Positions 8,831-16,830 of a stretch of 38,048 bases of DNA are shown piece by piece (positions within the stretch are counted from its first letter, which is position 1; each line of letters begins with the position of its first letter). Source of the stretch: a virus; IMG/VR virus record IMGVR_UViG_3300025570_000037, positions 1 to 38,048 of that record; one strand, 5' to 3'. The position numbers were made by a program, and so were the translations under genes. The notes under the pieces are model-generated. The model did not search any database, was not told the origin of the DNA, and was given only the letters and a program-made list of their open reading frames with translations.

Positions 8831-10187
8831 TCTGATCTCCGGGATCACGGATCAGCCACTCCTGTTGGCCCAAGGGTCCGAGACCATGTTCTCGGCCTAC
8901 CTTCAGGAACTGGCAACCGACGGCGAGTTCATGGAGTGCTACGAGGCGTCTCGCACGACCATGCAGGAAGGCGGCGACTTCTGGGACGACAGCGACCCAC
9001 GGGTCGCAGCGTTCCGCCCTTACAACGTCGCTAACGGCGTCCTGCAAATCCCGGTCTCAGGCGTCCTGCTCCACCGCTTCAGCTTCCAGTTTGGACGCCG
9101 GGCGACGGGCTACACATACATCGAGAAAGCATACGAGCGCGGCATGGCGGACCCCGAGGTCAAGGCCATCGCTCTCGTGATCGACAGCCCCGGCGGCGAG
9201 GTCGCGGGGAACTTTGAATTGGTCGAGATGATGGCCTCTCGGCGCGGCGAGAAGCCCGTCCGGTCCTTTGCTTCAGACCACGCCTACTCGGCGGGTTACT
9301 CCATCGCCACCGTTGGCTCCCAGATCATTATGACGCGCTCCGGCGGCGTCGGCTCCGTGGGTGTCGTCGTGGCCCATGCTGAGATGTCCGAGATGCTGAG
9401 TGAGATGGGCATGAAGATTACATTCATCTATGCGGGCAAGCATAAGGTCGAGGGTAATCAATATGAAAAGTTGTCGGATGGCGCAAAAGCGCGTATCCAG
9501 ACCAAAGTCGACCGTATCTACGGCGAGTTCACAGCCCTCGTGGCAGCGAACCGTGGAATGGACGAGTCAGCAGTTCGGGGAACCGAGGCTCTGACATACG
9601 ACAGTTCCGAGGCGCTTGAGGTCGGCTTTGCTGATCGCGTCGGAACCTTTGAAAACGAAATGGCTGTCTTCTCTGAAGAGGCCGATGCACAGGAGAGTGA
9701 GTTCATGGCTACGCCTAAAACCCCCATCGCTCCGGCTGCCACTCAGGACGGCCAGAGCGCGATCACGCAAGAGCAAATGGATGCAGCGGTCTCGACCGCG
9801 TCGTCCGAAGGTGCGACTGCGGAGAAGACCCGGATCAACGCGATCCTCGACAGCGACGAAGGTAAGGCCCGCCCCAAGGCTGCTCTATCTGCCGCGCTGA
9901 AGACTTCCATGTCCTCGGAAGAAGCCATCGGCTTCCTCGGCGGTCTACAGGAAGAGAAAGCCGCCGAAGCGCCCGCTGCTGCGCCTGCCGCTGATGCACC
10001 CGCCCCGGCTCCCGCTGCCACCAACACAGGCTTCAATGCCGCGATGGCAAAAAGCGACAACCCGAACGTGGGCGCACAGCCGGAAGGCACTCCCACCGCC
10101 GATCAAAACGAGAAGCCGACGAGCGCCACTATGCTTGACGCCTTGTCGATGTCCATCGGCAAACCCCGCAAGCAGGCGACCCACTAA
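8805..10187 (+). CDS. Head maturation protease (S49/ClpP-like) with C-terminal scaffold domain, gpC-like
   Basis: Capsid maturation protease of 460 aa (lambda gpC is 439). Residues about 70-290 form an S49 (SppA-like) fold with a Ser-Lys dyad: nucleophile Ser162 in AYSAGY, and a general base Lys212 or Lys214 in AGKHKVEG. The last 160 residues are Ala/Pro-rich and helical, as expected of a scaffold that is removed from the prohead. GTG at 8805 is the start because a perfect AGGAGG (8791-8796) precedes it by 8 bases; it overlaps the portal gene by 26 bases. An in-frame internal ATG at 9705 probably gives a separate scaffold, as in lambda C/Nu3. Confidence 0.93.
   Translation: MPTKKTQNSLISGITDQPLLLAQGSETMFSAYLQELATDGEFMECYEASRTTMQEGGDFWDDSDPRVAAFRPYNVANGVLQIPVSGVLLHRFSFQFGRRATGYTYIEKAYERGMADPEVKAIALVIDSPGGEVAGNFELVEMMASRRGEKPVRSFASDHAYSAGYSIATVGSQIIMTRSGGVGSVGVVVAHAEMSEMLSEMGMKITFIYAGKHKVEGNQYEKLSDGAKARIQTKVDRIYGEFTALVAANRGMDESAVRGTEALTYDSSEALEVGFADRVGTFENEMAVFSEEADAQESEFMATPKTPIAPAATQDGQSAITQEQMDAAVSTASSEGATAEKTRINAILDSDEGKARPKAALSAALKTSMSSEEAIGFLGGLQEEKAAEAPAAAPAADAPAPAPAATNTGFNAAMAKSDNPNVGAQPEGTPTADQNEKPTSATMLDALSMSIGKPRKQATH
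9705..10187 (+). CDS. Scaffold protein from internal in-frame start (Nu3-like)
   Basis: Inside the protease gene, codon 301 is an ATG at 9705 with a good ribosome binding site, AGGAG at 9691-9695, nine bases upstream. The product would be the 160-residue C-terminal segment: helical, Ala/Pro/Glu-rich, with no protease residues. In lambda, Nu3 scaffold is made in just this way from within C. The start lies at the boundary between the S49 fold and the scaffold-like tail. Separate translation is inferred from sequence and precedent. Confidence 0.7.
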   Translation: MATPKTPIAPAATQDGQSAITQEQMDAAVSTASSEGATAEKTRINAILDSDEGKARPKAALSAALKTSMSSEEAIGFLGGLQEEKAAEAPAAAPAADAPAPAPAATNTGFNAAMAKSDNPNVGAQPEGTPTADQNEKPTSATMLDALSMSIGKPRKQATH

Positions 10188-10228
10188 GGGCGTCCGTATA
10201 ACCGAAACCCAGTCATAGGAGAATTATC

Positions 10229-10660
10229 ATGGCTGTAGACTCCACCATCGGCCCGGGCGAACCGGGCGTAGCCAGCTTCGCAACCGAGACTTTCGGCGGC
10301 CCTGCTGAACCCCGTTTTGGCGACGGCCCGGCCACTACGACCGAGATCACAGTCACAGCGTCTGGCTCTGACCTCGACCTCGGCCTCTATTCGGTTCTGA
10401 GTTCTGTTGGCCTGCTGGCCGATTGGAACGTCACCCGCGACGCGGGCTCCGCGAACTACATCCTCGCCGAGCCGATCTTCATCGCGGACGGCGACTCGAT
10501 GACCTTTGCGGTTTACCGCTCCGGCCACTGGAACATGGACGCCCTCGTCTGGGATGTGTCCTACGATACAGACTCCAAGAAAGCAGCAGCCTTCGAGGGC
10601 TCTGTCTCACCGACGATCTTCGTCAGCAAACCCGCTCATAACGCGAACGCGATCTACTAA
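10229..10660 (+). CDS. Head decoration protein, gpD-like
   Basis: 143-residue protein in the lambda D position, between protease/scaffold and major capsid protein. gpD trimers sit on the outside of the expanded capsid and stabilise it. The C-terminal half contains the ADGDSMTFAVYRSGHWNMDAL segment, which resembles the gpD/Hdp family (beta-rich, with a conserved region describing a barrel). Somewhat longer than lambda D (110 aa). ATG is preceded by AGGAG with normal spacing. Confidence 0.88.
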   Translation: MAVDSTIGPGEPGVASFATETFGGPAEPRFGDGPATTTEITVTASGSDLDLGLYSVLSSVGLLADWNVTRDAGSANYILAEPIFIADGDSMTFAVYRSGHWNMDALVWDVSYDTDSKKAAAFEGSVSPTIFVSKPAHNANAIY

Positions 10661-10702
10661 GATCGCAGCGCGAGAGGCAGAACCTAGAAAGGAACCTCAA
10701 AG

Positions 10703-11773
10703 ATGGCTATCGGAGCAACACTCTACGACACGTCCACGCTACTTGGCGTGATCCGTGATCGTGATATGATGGAACCCCCATCGAACTACTGGCTGTCCAT
10801 GTTTGGCAGCGAAGTCCAGTTTGAAGACGAGTTCGTGGACTTTGGCCGTATCCAAGAAAACCGGAAGATCGCCCCGCTGGTCGTCCCGACCGCGCAAGGT
10901 GTGCCGATCTACTCGGCAGCCGAGCAGGTCAACCGGGTCAAGCCAGCCTACGTCAAGCCGAAGGACCCAGTGACGGCGACTCGCGTCATCCGCCGGGTTG
11001 CAGGATACGGCGAACTGGCACCCGATTCACAGTCGATGTCGCCTCAGATGCGCTACATGGCAATCGTTGCGGACATCCTTCGTCAGCATCGTCGCGCCAT
11101 CGAGCGTCGCTGGGAATGGCTGGCCTCGGAAGCGATCCAAGGCGGTGCGGTCACGCTCGAAGGCGAGCGCTACCCTAAGACAGTTGTCGACTTCCAGCGC
11201 GATGCGGGTCACACCGTTACGCTGACCCCGACGAACTATTGGGGCGACTCAGGCGTGTCCATCATCAGCCTGTTGGAAGACTGGAAGAAGGCCATGCGCC
11301 GTTCCAAGCACGGCGGCGTCCCGAACCGTATCACGGTCGGCACGGACGTCTGGGACATCATGCGGGCCGACACCGAACTGCGCGAACTCCTAAATGCGGA
11401 CTACAAGTCTCAGGCCAACGGCATGAACTTGAACCTCGGCGTGATGGAAGGTCTGGACGTCGAATACGTCGGCAAGATCAGCGGCACGATGGAAGTCTAC
11501 GTCTACTCGGACTACTACGAGTTGGCTGACGGCACCGTCACCGAGTTCATGTCGCCGCAGGACATCGTGCTGACCTCGCCCGCGATGAACGGGGTTCGCT
11601 GCTTCGGTGCGATCCAAGACATCGACGCGCAGTTCCAGCCGCTCTCGATGTTCCCGAAGATGTGGAACGAGCAGGACCCCTCGGTCACGTTCGTTATGAC
11701 ACAGTCTGCGCCCCTGATGGTGCCGATGTCGCCTAACGCCACGCTCAAGGCCACTGTCGTCGCTGCTCCATAA
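10703..11773 (+). CDS. Major capsid protein, gpE-like
   Basis: 356-residue major head protein (lambda gpE is 341). Assigned to the Phage_cap_E family from overall length, N-terminal segments (FEDEFVDFGRI, APLVVPTAQG) and its place after the decoration protein. It should adopt the HK97 fold and form the T-number shell. Start ATG has AAAGGA upstream. A 13-bp perfect hairpin follows the stop closely. Confidence 0.93.
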   Translation: MAIGATLYDTSTLLGVIRDRDMMEPPSNYWLSMFGSEVQFEDEFVDFGRIQENRKIAPLVVPTAQGVPIYSAAEQVNRVKPAYVKPKDPVTATRVIRRVAGYGELAPDSQSMSPQMRYMAIVADILRQHRRAIERRWEWLASEAIQGGAVTLEGERYPKTVVDFQRDAGHTVTLTPTNYWGDSGVSIISLLEDWKKAMRRSKHGGVPNRITVGTDVWDIMRADTELRELLNADYKSQANGMNLNLGVMEGLDVEYVGKISGTMEVYVYSDYYELADGTVTEFMSPQDIVLTSPAMNGVRCFGAIQDIDAQFQPLSMFPKMWNEQDPSVTFVMTQSAPLMVPMSPNATLKATVVAAP

Positions 11774-11786
11774 GGCCCAGCGATGC

Positions 11787-11823
11787 GAACCGGGGGAGGT
11801 CCAACTCCCTCCTCCCCCGGTTC
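11787..11823 (+). terminator. Strong hairpin after the major capsid gene
   Basis: GAACCGGGGGAGG (11787-11799) pairs perfectly over 13 bp with CCTCCCCCGGTTC (11811-11823), with an 11-base loop. It begins 14 bases after the capsid stop. No T tract follows, so it is not a textbook intrinsic terminator. It may give partial termination or protect the capsid mRNA 3' end from exonucleases; both would raise capsid expression over downstream genes. Confidence 0.7.
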
Positions 11824-11858
11824 ACCTCAACCCCTAAACTCACAGAAGGAATCTCCTG

Positions 11859-12125
11859 ATGGGAAAAGTTAAATACACGGCGGTCCACCGCATTATGACC
11901 AAGGCCAAGCCGCTGACCTACATCGAACCCGAAACTGGGTTTATGATGGAAGAGAAGGACGGCGATAAGCTGGTCGCACTGGGCGCGGCCACCAAAAGTG
12001 GCAACGCCGCAGTGGCTGAAGTTAAGGCCGCCCCCGCGAAGAAAACAGTGAAAGCTGCACCAGCGCCAGAAGCTGAAGCAGCGCCAGAAGCTGAAGCACT
12101 CGCAGACGACGACGATCTGGTTTAG
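11859..12125 (+). CDS. Small phage protein with Ala/Pro/Glu repeats and acidic tail
   Basis: 88 residues, not assigned to a family. The N-terminal half (about 1-48) looks like a small folded unit; the rest is Lys/Ala/Pro-rich and then contains two copies of the six-residue unit APEAEA, ending in a run of four Asp. It occupies the slot of lambda FI (an acidic packaging accessory protein) after the major capsid gene, so an FI-like role is possible by position only. Ribosome binding site GAAGGA lies upstream. It begins after the strong capsid hairpin and is followed two bases later by a GTG-started gene. Confidence 0.8.
   Translation: MGKVKYTAVHRIMTKAKPLTYIEPETGFMMEEKDGDKLVALGAATKSGNAAVAEVKAAPAKKTVKAAPAPEAEAAPEAEALADDDDLV
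12063..12098 (+). repeat. 18-bp direct repeat, two copies, in coding sequence
   Basis: Two perfect adjacent copies of an 18-base unit (12063-12080 and 12081-12098), each coding for APEAEA. The copies are identical at the DNA level, which suggests a recent duplication or slippage event that keeps the frame. Confidence 0.85.
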
Positions 12126-12127
12126 CG

Positions 12128-12763
12128 GTGGAGCCTTGGCGTTCCATAAAGCGTAACGCTCGCAGGGAAGTGCATGGCGTCATGCAAGTCCCTGCTATTG
12201 TTATATCGGGAGCCAACGAATATCCTGTTTCGGTTCGAGTGCATCGTAAACTCGCCATGCCCGGAGACTTGGCTGGGACCAATCTCAGCTACGCAGAAAC
12301 CTCGGAGGACAACTTCGAGATCATTTTCTGGCGATACCAGATGGTTCCCGTTCGAGGAATGAAAATATCCGTCGAACTTGGCGAAGCATATTATGTGGAA
12401 TACACCCAGCCCCCCGACGACATAATCGTCAAAGCGATATGCACCAGAGCCTCGGCGGTTGAATCAGCGGGGCTCCCACTCCCGGATGCCGCAGGCTCCT
12501 ACGAACTAGGTCTACCCCAGACGTGGTATCCGGCAGCGCCGTCAGGGCTCTCCGGGGCTGATGAATTTCTCCCCATACCCGATCTTCTGGCCGAGGATGC
12601 CACATATTTTTACATGGGTTGGGAAGGCTCCGGCCCCGACTGGCTAGTCCGCAGGAAGTTGCGGTCGGCGCTCGACTACACCGATGCAGACGCCAGCAAC
12701 AATTCAGGTTATGCGAACCTTACCGCAGCGTGGGTCGACTACCTGACGCTCACATACTCTTAG
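12128..12763 (+). CDS. Putative head-tail connector protein (gpFII/neck position)
   Basis: 211 residues, beta-rich, with no confident family match. Position after the capsid genes and before the tail genes, and segments such as PVRGMKISVELGEAYYVEY, which resemble small head-tail adaptor barrels, suggest a head-completion or neck role. The start is uncertain: GTG at 12128 opens two bases after the previous stop and lacks an obvious ribosome binding site; GTG at 12170 or ATG at 12182 lies behind AGGGA (12164-12168) and is a fair alternative giving a shorter protein. Function is inference from location. Confidence 0.75.
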   Translation: MEPWRSIKRNARREVHGVMQVPAIVISGANEYPVSVRVHRKLAMPGDLAGTNLSYAETSEDNFEIIFWRYQMVPVRGMKISVELGEAYYVEYTQPPDDIIVKAICTRASAVESAGLPLPDAAGSYELGLPQTWYPAAPSGLSGADEFLPIPDLLAEDATYFYMGWEGSGPDWLVRRKLRSALDYTDADASNNSGYANLTAAWVDYLTLTYS

Positions 12764-12772
12764 GAGAAAGAC

Positions 12773-13204
12773 ATGGTTGGCTTAGTTTTCCACTACGAAG
12801 ACGAAGGAGTGGACGTCTTCTCGGGATGCATCAGGTCTCTTGACCCGTGGAACTACGCCTGCAAAGTTGGCGGAGGCTTCGACAAGGTTCGGGTGGTCAA
12901 CAAGACCGAGCAGGTCCTGACCCCATTCGACGTGAATATGGATTTTGCCTTTGTCGAAGATTATGACGAACTGAATCTGGATGGGGTCGTAGCACAGTTC
13001 ACGACCCCTTGGAGCCCCGGGACTCACGTCCCTCTTTCCTCCCTAGATCACGCGCTGGTCGACTGGTATGTCTTTGGCCCAGCCAGCGGGTGGAACGCCC
13101 CCGTCAACGGGGTCTACCTACCCCAAGCAGGGACCGGGGCTTGCCACGCCACCCACGTCTTCTCAGCCACGATGTTTGACCGATACGGGAGGTTGAACCC
13201 GTGA
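12773..13204 (+). CDS. SPOUT-methyltransferase-like protein, function unknown
   Basis: 143-residue protein. The C-terminal half resembles the knotted cofactor-binding region of SPOUT (TrmH/TrmL-type) RNA methyltransferases: a strand ending in Phe101-Gly-Pro-x-x-Gly106, then Tyr-Leu-Pro117 (where the family has I-P), then Cys124-His-Ala-x-His-Val and a helix ending in Phe-Asp136-Arg137. In classical members the order is FGPExxG, then IP, then CxNVxxAxxxxxYDR. The N-terminal part (GCIRSLDPWNYACKVGG) could match the NVGALxRTAxxFG helix. It is short for the family and Asn is replaced by His. It lies among virion genes, overlaps the next gene by GTGA, and has AGGAG upstream. Resemblance is by eye only. 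Confidence 0.8.
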   Translation: MVGLVFHYEDEGVDVFSGCIRSLDPWNYACKVGGGFDKVRVVNKTEQVLTPFDVNMDFAFVEDYDELNLDGVVAQFTTPWSPGTHVPLSSLDHALVDWYVFGPASGWNAPVNGVYLPQAGTGACHATHVFSATMFDRYGRLNP

Positions 13205-14805
13205 CTATAACCCTCGTCGGCGATGTCGTCTACAATGCGGACGCGGCCACCAACTTCACGGCTGAAAATGGCGGCGCGAACATCTCGGGCGACGATGACT
13301 TCGTCCAAGGGACTGGCGCTGTCGGCGACAAGATGTCCAACACCACGGAGGTTCTGGCGTCGAACGCCCTGCTCGGGGGCGCGTCGGGTGTCTACAACTT
13401 CGCGGTCGGTGGAGCGGACGAAGGTAAGCACTTCATCGGTTGGATCAACACCAAGACCCCGATTGATGCAACCTCCGGAATCCAGACCTACTTTAAGAAC
13501 GCAGCGGGGCATCTTGGCTACTGGAACAACATGCCGACCTACTTCTACAAGGGTGGGTTCACGACGCGGGTCATCAACCCGGCGCGGGCTTTCGATGGCG
13601 TGACGACATGGACTGTAGGAGGCAACCCGGCTCAACTCGACGACGTCTCGATCATGGGCTTCAGGTTCACCACAGTTACGTCGATCATGGGCTCGTTCAA
13701 CAACCTCCAAGTAGACAGGGCCACGGTTGGCTTCGGGCTTCGGGCTGATGCCGGGACATCTGGCACCCCGAACACGTTCGACTCCTTCAAGGTCGACGAT
13801 CAGGACACGAACTTCTACGGCTGGTGGTCCGGGGTCGGGAAGTCCTACGGTGCCAAGGGCCGGGCTTACATAGGCCCCGAGTCTGGCGACGTTGCATCGT
13901 GGTTCGTGGACAGCGCCTTCTCTGTGGTTTTCCAAGACGAGTTCGTCTCGGCTACCTTCTACGACATCAGGATGCGCGGTGGAAACACCACGGTTACTTG
14001 GTCCCTCGCCAGCATCGCGGCAGCGGTCCCGGGGAACTCCCGCTGGTCGCTGACGGTCGACAGTGGGCTGGGAGCCACGACGGGGGGCTTCACGGACAAC
14101 AGCGGCGTCTGGTCAGGATCGAACATCATCTCCTTGAACAGCAAGACAACGCTTCTTGGAACGACGCTAATCAACGGCAACAGTTTGGTGCAAGGGGGAG
14201 CCACGCTCACCGGAATAGTCGTTGCTAGTGCCAATACAGCGGCAGGGGTCGGCTATGTCACGAGCGCAAATCCAACCCTTATCACTGATAGCAGATTCAC
14301 ATACTCGGCAGGCCACGCAATCGTCCTGACGACCCCCGGAACCTATACCTTCTCGGGAAACAAGTTTACCAATTATCTCGGAACCCCGGGCTCCAATGGA
14401 ACCGCTTCTTCAGGCTCCACGGGCGCTGCGATCTATAACAACTCGGGTGGCCTCGTCACCTTGAACATCTCCGGCGGAGGCGATGTGCCGTCGATCCGGA
14501 ACGGGGCAGGCGCGACAACGGTCGTCAACGCAACGGTAAACCTGACTCTCTCCGCAAATGTATCCCTTGTCGGAGCCGAAGTCCGAATCTATGATGACGA
14601 TAATTCTCCTGCTGGAAGCTATGGAACGGAACTGGCTGGCACGGAGAGTAACGCAGGAAGCACTTTTGTATATTCGGGGAGTTCCGGAAACGATATAGTG
14701 GTTCAAGTGATGAAAGACGGATTTGAAGAGTTTGTGCAAGCAGTGACCATGCCTGCGTCGGCGCAGACGCTAAACATGACACTGAAGGCAGACACAAACA
14801 CCTAA
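13201..14805 (+). CDS. Large beta-rich structural protein, possible virion appendage
   Basis: 534 residues, rich in Gly, Ser, Thr and Asn. The middle (about 250-470) shows repeated short strand-turn patterns with regular small residues, as in a right-handed beta-helix (for example NNSGGLVTLNISGGG). The last 70 residues (VRIYDDD to the end) resemble a carboxypeptidase-like or Ig-like module. It probably sits on the virion as a head or neck fibre, since it lies between head and tail genes. GTG start at 13201 is preceded by GGGAGG (13187-13192) and overlaps the upstream stop (GTGA). No specific family recognised. Confidence 0.85.
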   Translation: MTITLVGDVVYNADAATNFTAENGGANISGDDDFVQGTGAVGDKMSNTTEVLASNALLGGASGVYNFAVGGADEGKHFIGWINTKTPIDATSGIQTYFKNAAGHLGYWNNMPTYFYKGGFTTRVINPARAFDGVTTWTVGGNPAQLDDVSIMGFRFTTVTSIMGSFNNLQVDRATVGFGLRADAGTSGTPNTFDSFKVDDQDTNFYGWWSGVGKSYGAKGRAYIGPESGDVASWFVDSAFSVVFQDEFVSATFYDIRMRGGNTTVTWSLASIAAAVPGNSRWSLTVDSGLGATTGGFTDNSGVWSGSNIISLNSKTTLLGTTLINGNSLVQGGATLTGIVVASANTAAGVGYVTSANPTLITDSRFTYSAGHAIVLTTPGTYTFSGNKFTNYLGTPGSNGTASSGSTGAAIYNNSGGLVTLNISGGGDVPSIRNGAGATTVVNATVNLTLSANVSLVGAEVRIYDDDNSPAGSYGTELAGTESNAGSTFVYSGSSGNDIVVQVMKDGFEEFVQAVTMPASAQTLNMTLKADTNT

Positions 14806-14817
14806 GGAGCAGACCTA

Positions 14818-16320
14818 ATGGCACTTATTGACCACACCAACTACACCACCACTTTAAAGCAATCCACCCAGAGTCGAGGCGGGACGCCAGACGGCAACGT
14901 CTACTTCGACGTTGCCAACAACGTTCTCGAACTGATTGGGGTCGATGAACTGCCGACGGTTGACTTTGGCGGTGGTGCGGTCACGAACCCTCTGAATAAT
15001 GCGGACGGGATCACACTCCGGGGCCTCTACAACTTCGAGAACCAAGAGCGGCGAACCGACGAGACGCTCCGCAAGTATGAACGCGGCAGCAAGGGTAACT
15101 ACCGATTCGCGGGTGCGTTTGCCTTCATCAATGGCGTCAAGCTGGACGGGACGGACCGTGAAAAGGTTCGAGGCTCGGGCTGGATTGAATACGCGAACAC
15201 GGGCGACGGCGCGACTGACGTCGACCGGATTTACCCCGGCGTCCTGTCGCTGGTCGCCATCCAAGCCACCACCACGTCCTACTGGGCTCTGGTGACGGCC
15301 ACAGACGAGGCCACCCTTCAGGCCGCGACGTGGACCGACTTCGTGCGCCTTGGCAACATCAATGAGGCGGTCCAAGCCTACGGCGATACCACCTATGGCG
15401 ACGCAGGGGCTGGCGACTTCGACTACACCACTCGAAACCTCGTCGTTCGTGTCCGGTCTTGGGGCTACAACCCCGGCGAGACGACTTCGGTTGCAACCGG
15501 GATCACCGAGTTCTCCGGCTTCTCCGCTGGTTATGGTGTCGGCGAGAGCCTAAACCCGGCCAACATCTACGCGCTGGCGGATGTCTTCGGGGGTTCGCAG
15601 ATCGCGCCGTGGACAGGGATGACACTCGAAAAGTTGGTTACACCCCAGACGGAGACGGGCTTTAACGAAGCGGATGGTGACTTCACTTGGGTCCTGAATA
15701 ACACAGGAAACGGGTCCGTCGCGCAATGTGCTGCGTATCTGGATGCTCTCGCGCTGCAAGACAGCGACGTCGATGCAGGAGTCGGGAACTACAACGGCAA
15801 GTATGGCCGTGTCTGGTATGCGAGAAACGCTGCGGGTAAGGTGGTCACGTCATCCGTTGGTGGCGAGGGCCTGTTCATTGAAGGTCTCTCCATTGCGGAA
15901 AAACAGAACGTCATAATGACGGACGACGCAGCAACGACCAAGACCTACCCCTTCTTCCCCGACGTTCAGATCACCGTGGGCGCTGCGGCTCTCGCGGACC
16001 CTCTAGCTTGGTATCACGTCTACTATCTCGATGGTGCTGCGGCTGCGGACTTCGACACGGATGGCGCGGTCACGGTGGAGGACAGTTCGGTGGTAGCGGT
16101 CAAGGGCAACGTGCAGGCCGATCAGGTCGGAGGGAAAATCAGCTTCCCTTATGCCTACGACACAAACACGCAGGCTGGCCTGACGGCTAATACGGACAAG
16201 GACATCATCGTGATCGTCGAGGGCGATGGTGGGGCCGCACAGGCGATCACAGCGGCCACGATCACGCGGTCGACGATTGTCCCTATCACTTGTGCCCCTC
16301 CTACGGACCTGAATGCGTAA
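14818..16320 (+). CDS. Large structural protein, function unknown
   Basis: 500 residues of mixed composition, with many Asp, Gly, Thr and aromatic residues and few charged clusters; this is typical of a virion protein. No signal peptide or membrane segment. The N-terminal region describes repeated DxxNVYFDV/LRGLYNFEN-type strands; the C-terminal region has Ala/Asp/Val-rich strands. It follows the beta-helix protein by 12 bases with AAGGAG in the gap, so the two may form one appendage. I do not recognise the family. Confidence 0.85.
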   Translation: MALIDHTNYTTTLKQSTQSRGGTPDGNVYFDVANNVLELIGVDELPTVDFGGGAVTNPLNNADGITLRGLYNFENQERRTDETLRKYERGSKGNYRFAGAFAFINGVKLDGTDREKVRGSGWIEYANTGDGATDVDRIYPGVLSLVAIQATTTSYWALVTATDEATLQAATWTDFVRLGNINEAVQAYGDTTYGDAGAGDFDYTTRNLVVRVRSWGYNPGETTSVATGITEFSGFSAGYGVGESLNPANIYALADVFGGSQIAPWTGMTLEKLVTPQTETGFNEADGDFTWVLNNTGNGSVAQCAAYLDALALQDSDVDAGVGNYNGKYGRVWYARNAAGKVVTSSVGGEGLFIEGLSIAEKQNVIMTDDAATTKTYPFFPDVQITVGAAALADPLAWYHVYYLDGAAAADFDTDGAVTVEDSSVVAVKGNVQADQVGGKISFPYAYDTNTQAGLTANTDKDIIVIVEGDGGAAQAITAATITRSTIVPITCAPPTDLNA

Positions 16321-16338
16321 GAAAGGGAGGAACGTGCC

Positions 16339-16830
16339 GTGCCTCTGGTGGAGTCTGTCGACTATCTGACAAAGCGGATTTACTTGTCCATCGACACGGT
16401 GGACATCTCTTTGGATATGTTGGACGTTTACCGGGAGGTTCGGGTTCTCCGCCGATCCACCGACGATCATCAAAAGTTTCGACCGATGATTGTCGGTGGT
16501 GGCAACATCGAGAAGATCGCGGGCCAGACATATACCCAACCATACGTCCAACTCCTTAATGGATGCAGGGTTGTCCCATACAGGTCCGCAAGCCACGTCC
16601 TTACTCTCACTCGGGAAACCTTCACAGACGACGGCTTCGCTTCGGCGGGGAACTTCGATCTGATCGCCCTCGATCCGGGAGTGGTCGTGACGCTTATTTT
16701 CACGGTCGACAAAGTAGAAGTGGTCGTAGCTGGGGGAGGGTTTACTCCGCAAGACCGTCTCGACATACTATCGGCGCGGGACCACGCTCGCGCTTCTAAC
16801 CTCCAAACGCAGAGGATTAGGGATGTCTGA
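16339..16830 (+). CDS. Small phage structural-region protein, unknown
   Basis: 163 residues starting at GTG 16339, chosen because GGGAGG (16325-16330) precedes it by 8 bases. The protein is beta-rich, with a central VQLLNGCRVVPYR segment and a C-terminal helix (QDRLDILSARDHARASNLQ) that looks suited to assembly contacts. It overlaps the tail completion gene by 8 bases. It lies between the appendage proteins and the gpZ-like protein, so a neck or appendage-base role is possible. No family is claimed. Confidence 0.82.
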   Translation: MPLVESVDYLTKRIYLSIDTVDISLDMLDVYREVRVLRRSTDDHQKFRPMIVGGGNIEKIAGQTYTQPYVQLLNGCRVVPYRSASHVLTLTRETFTDDGFASAGNFDLIALDPGVVVTLIFTVDKVEVVVAGGGFTPQDRLDILSARDHARASNLQTQRIRDV

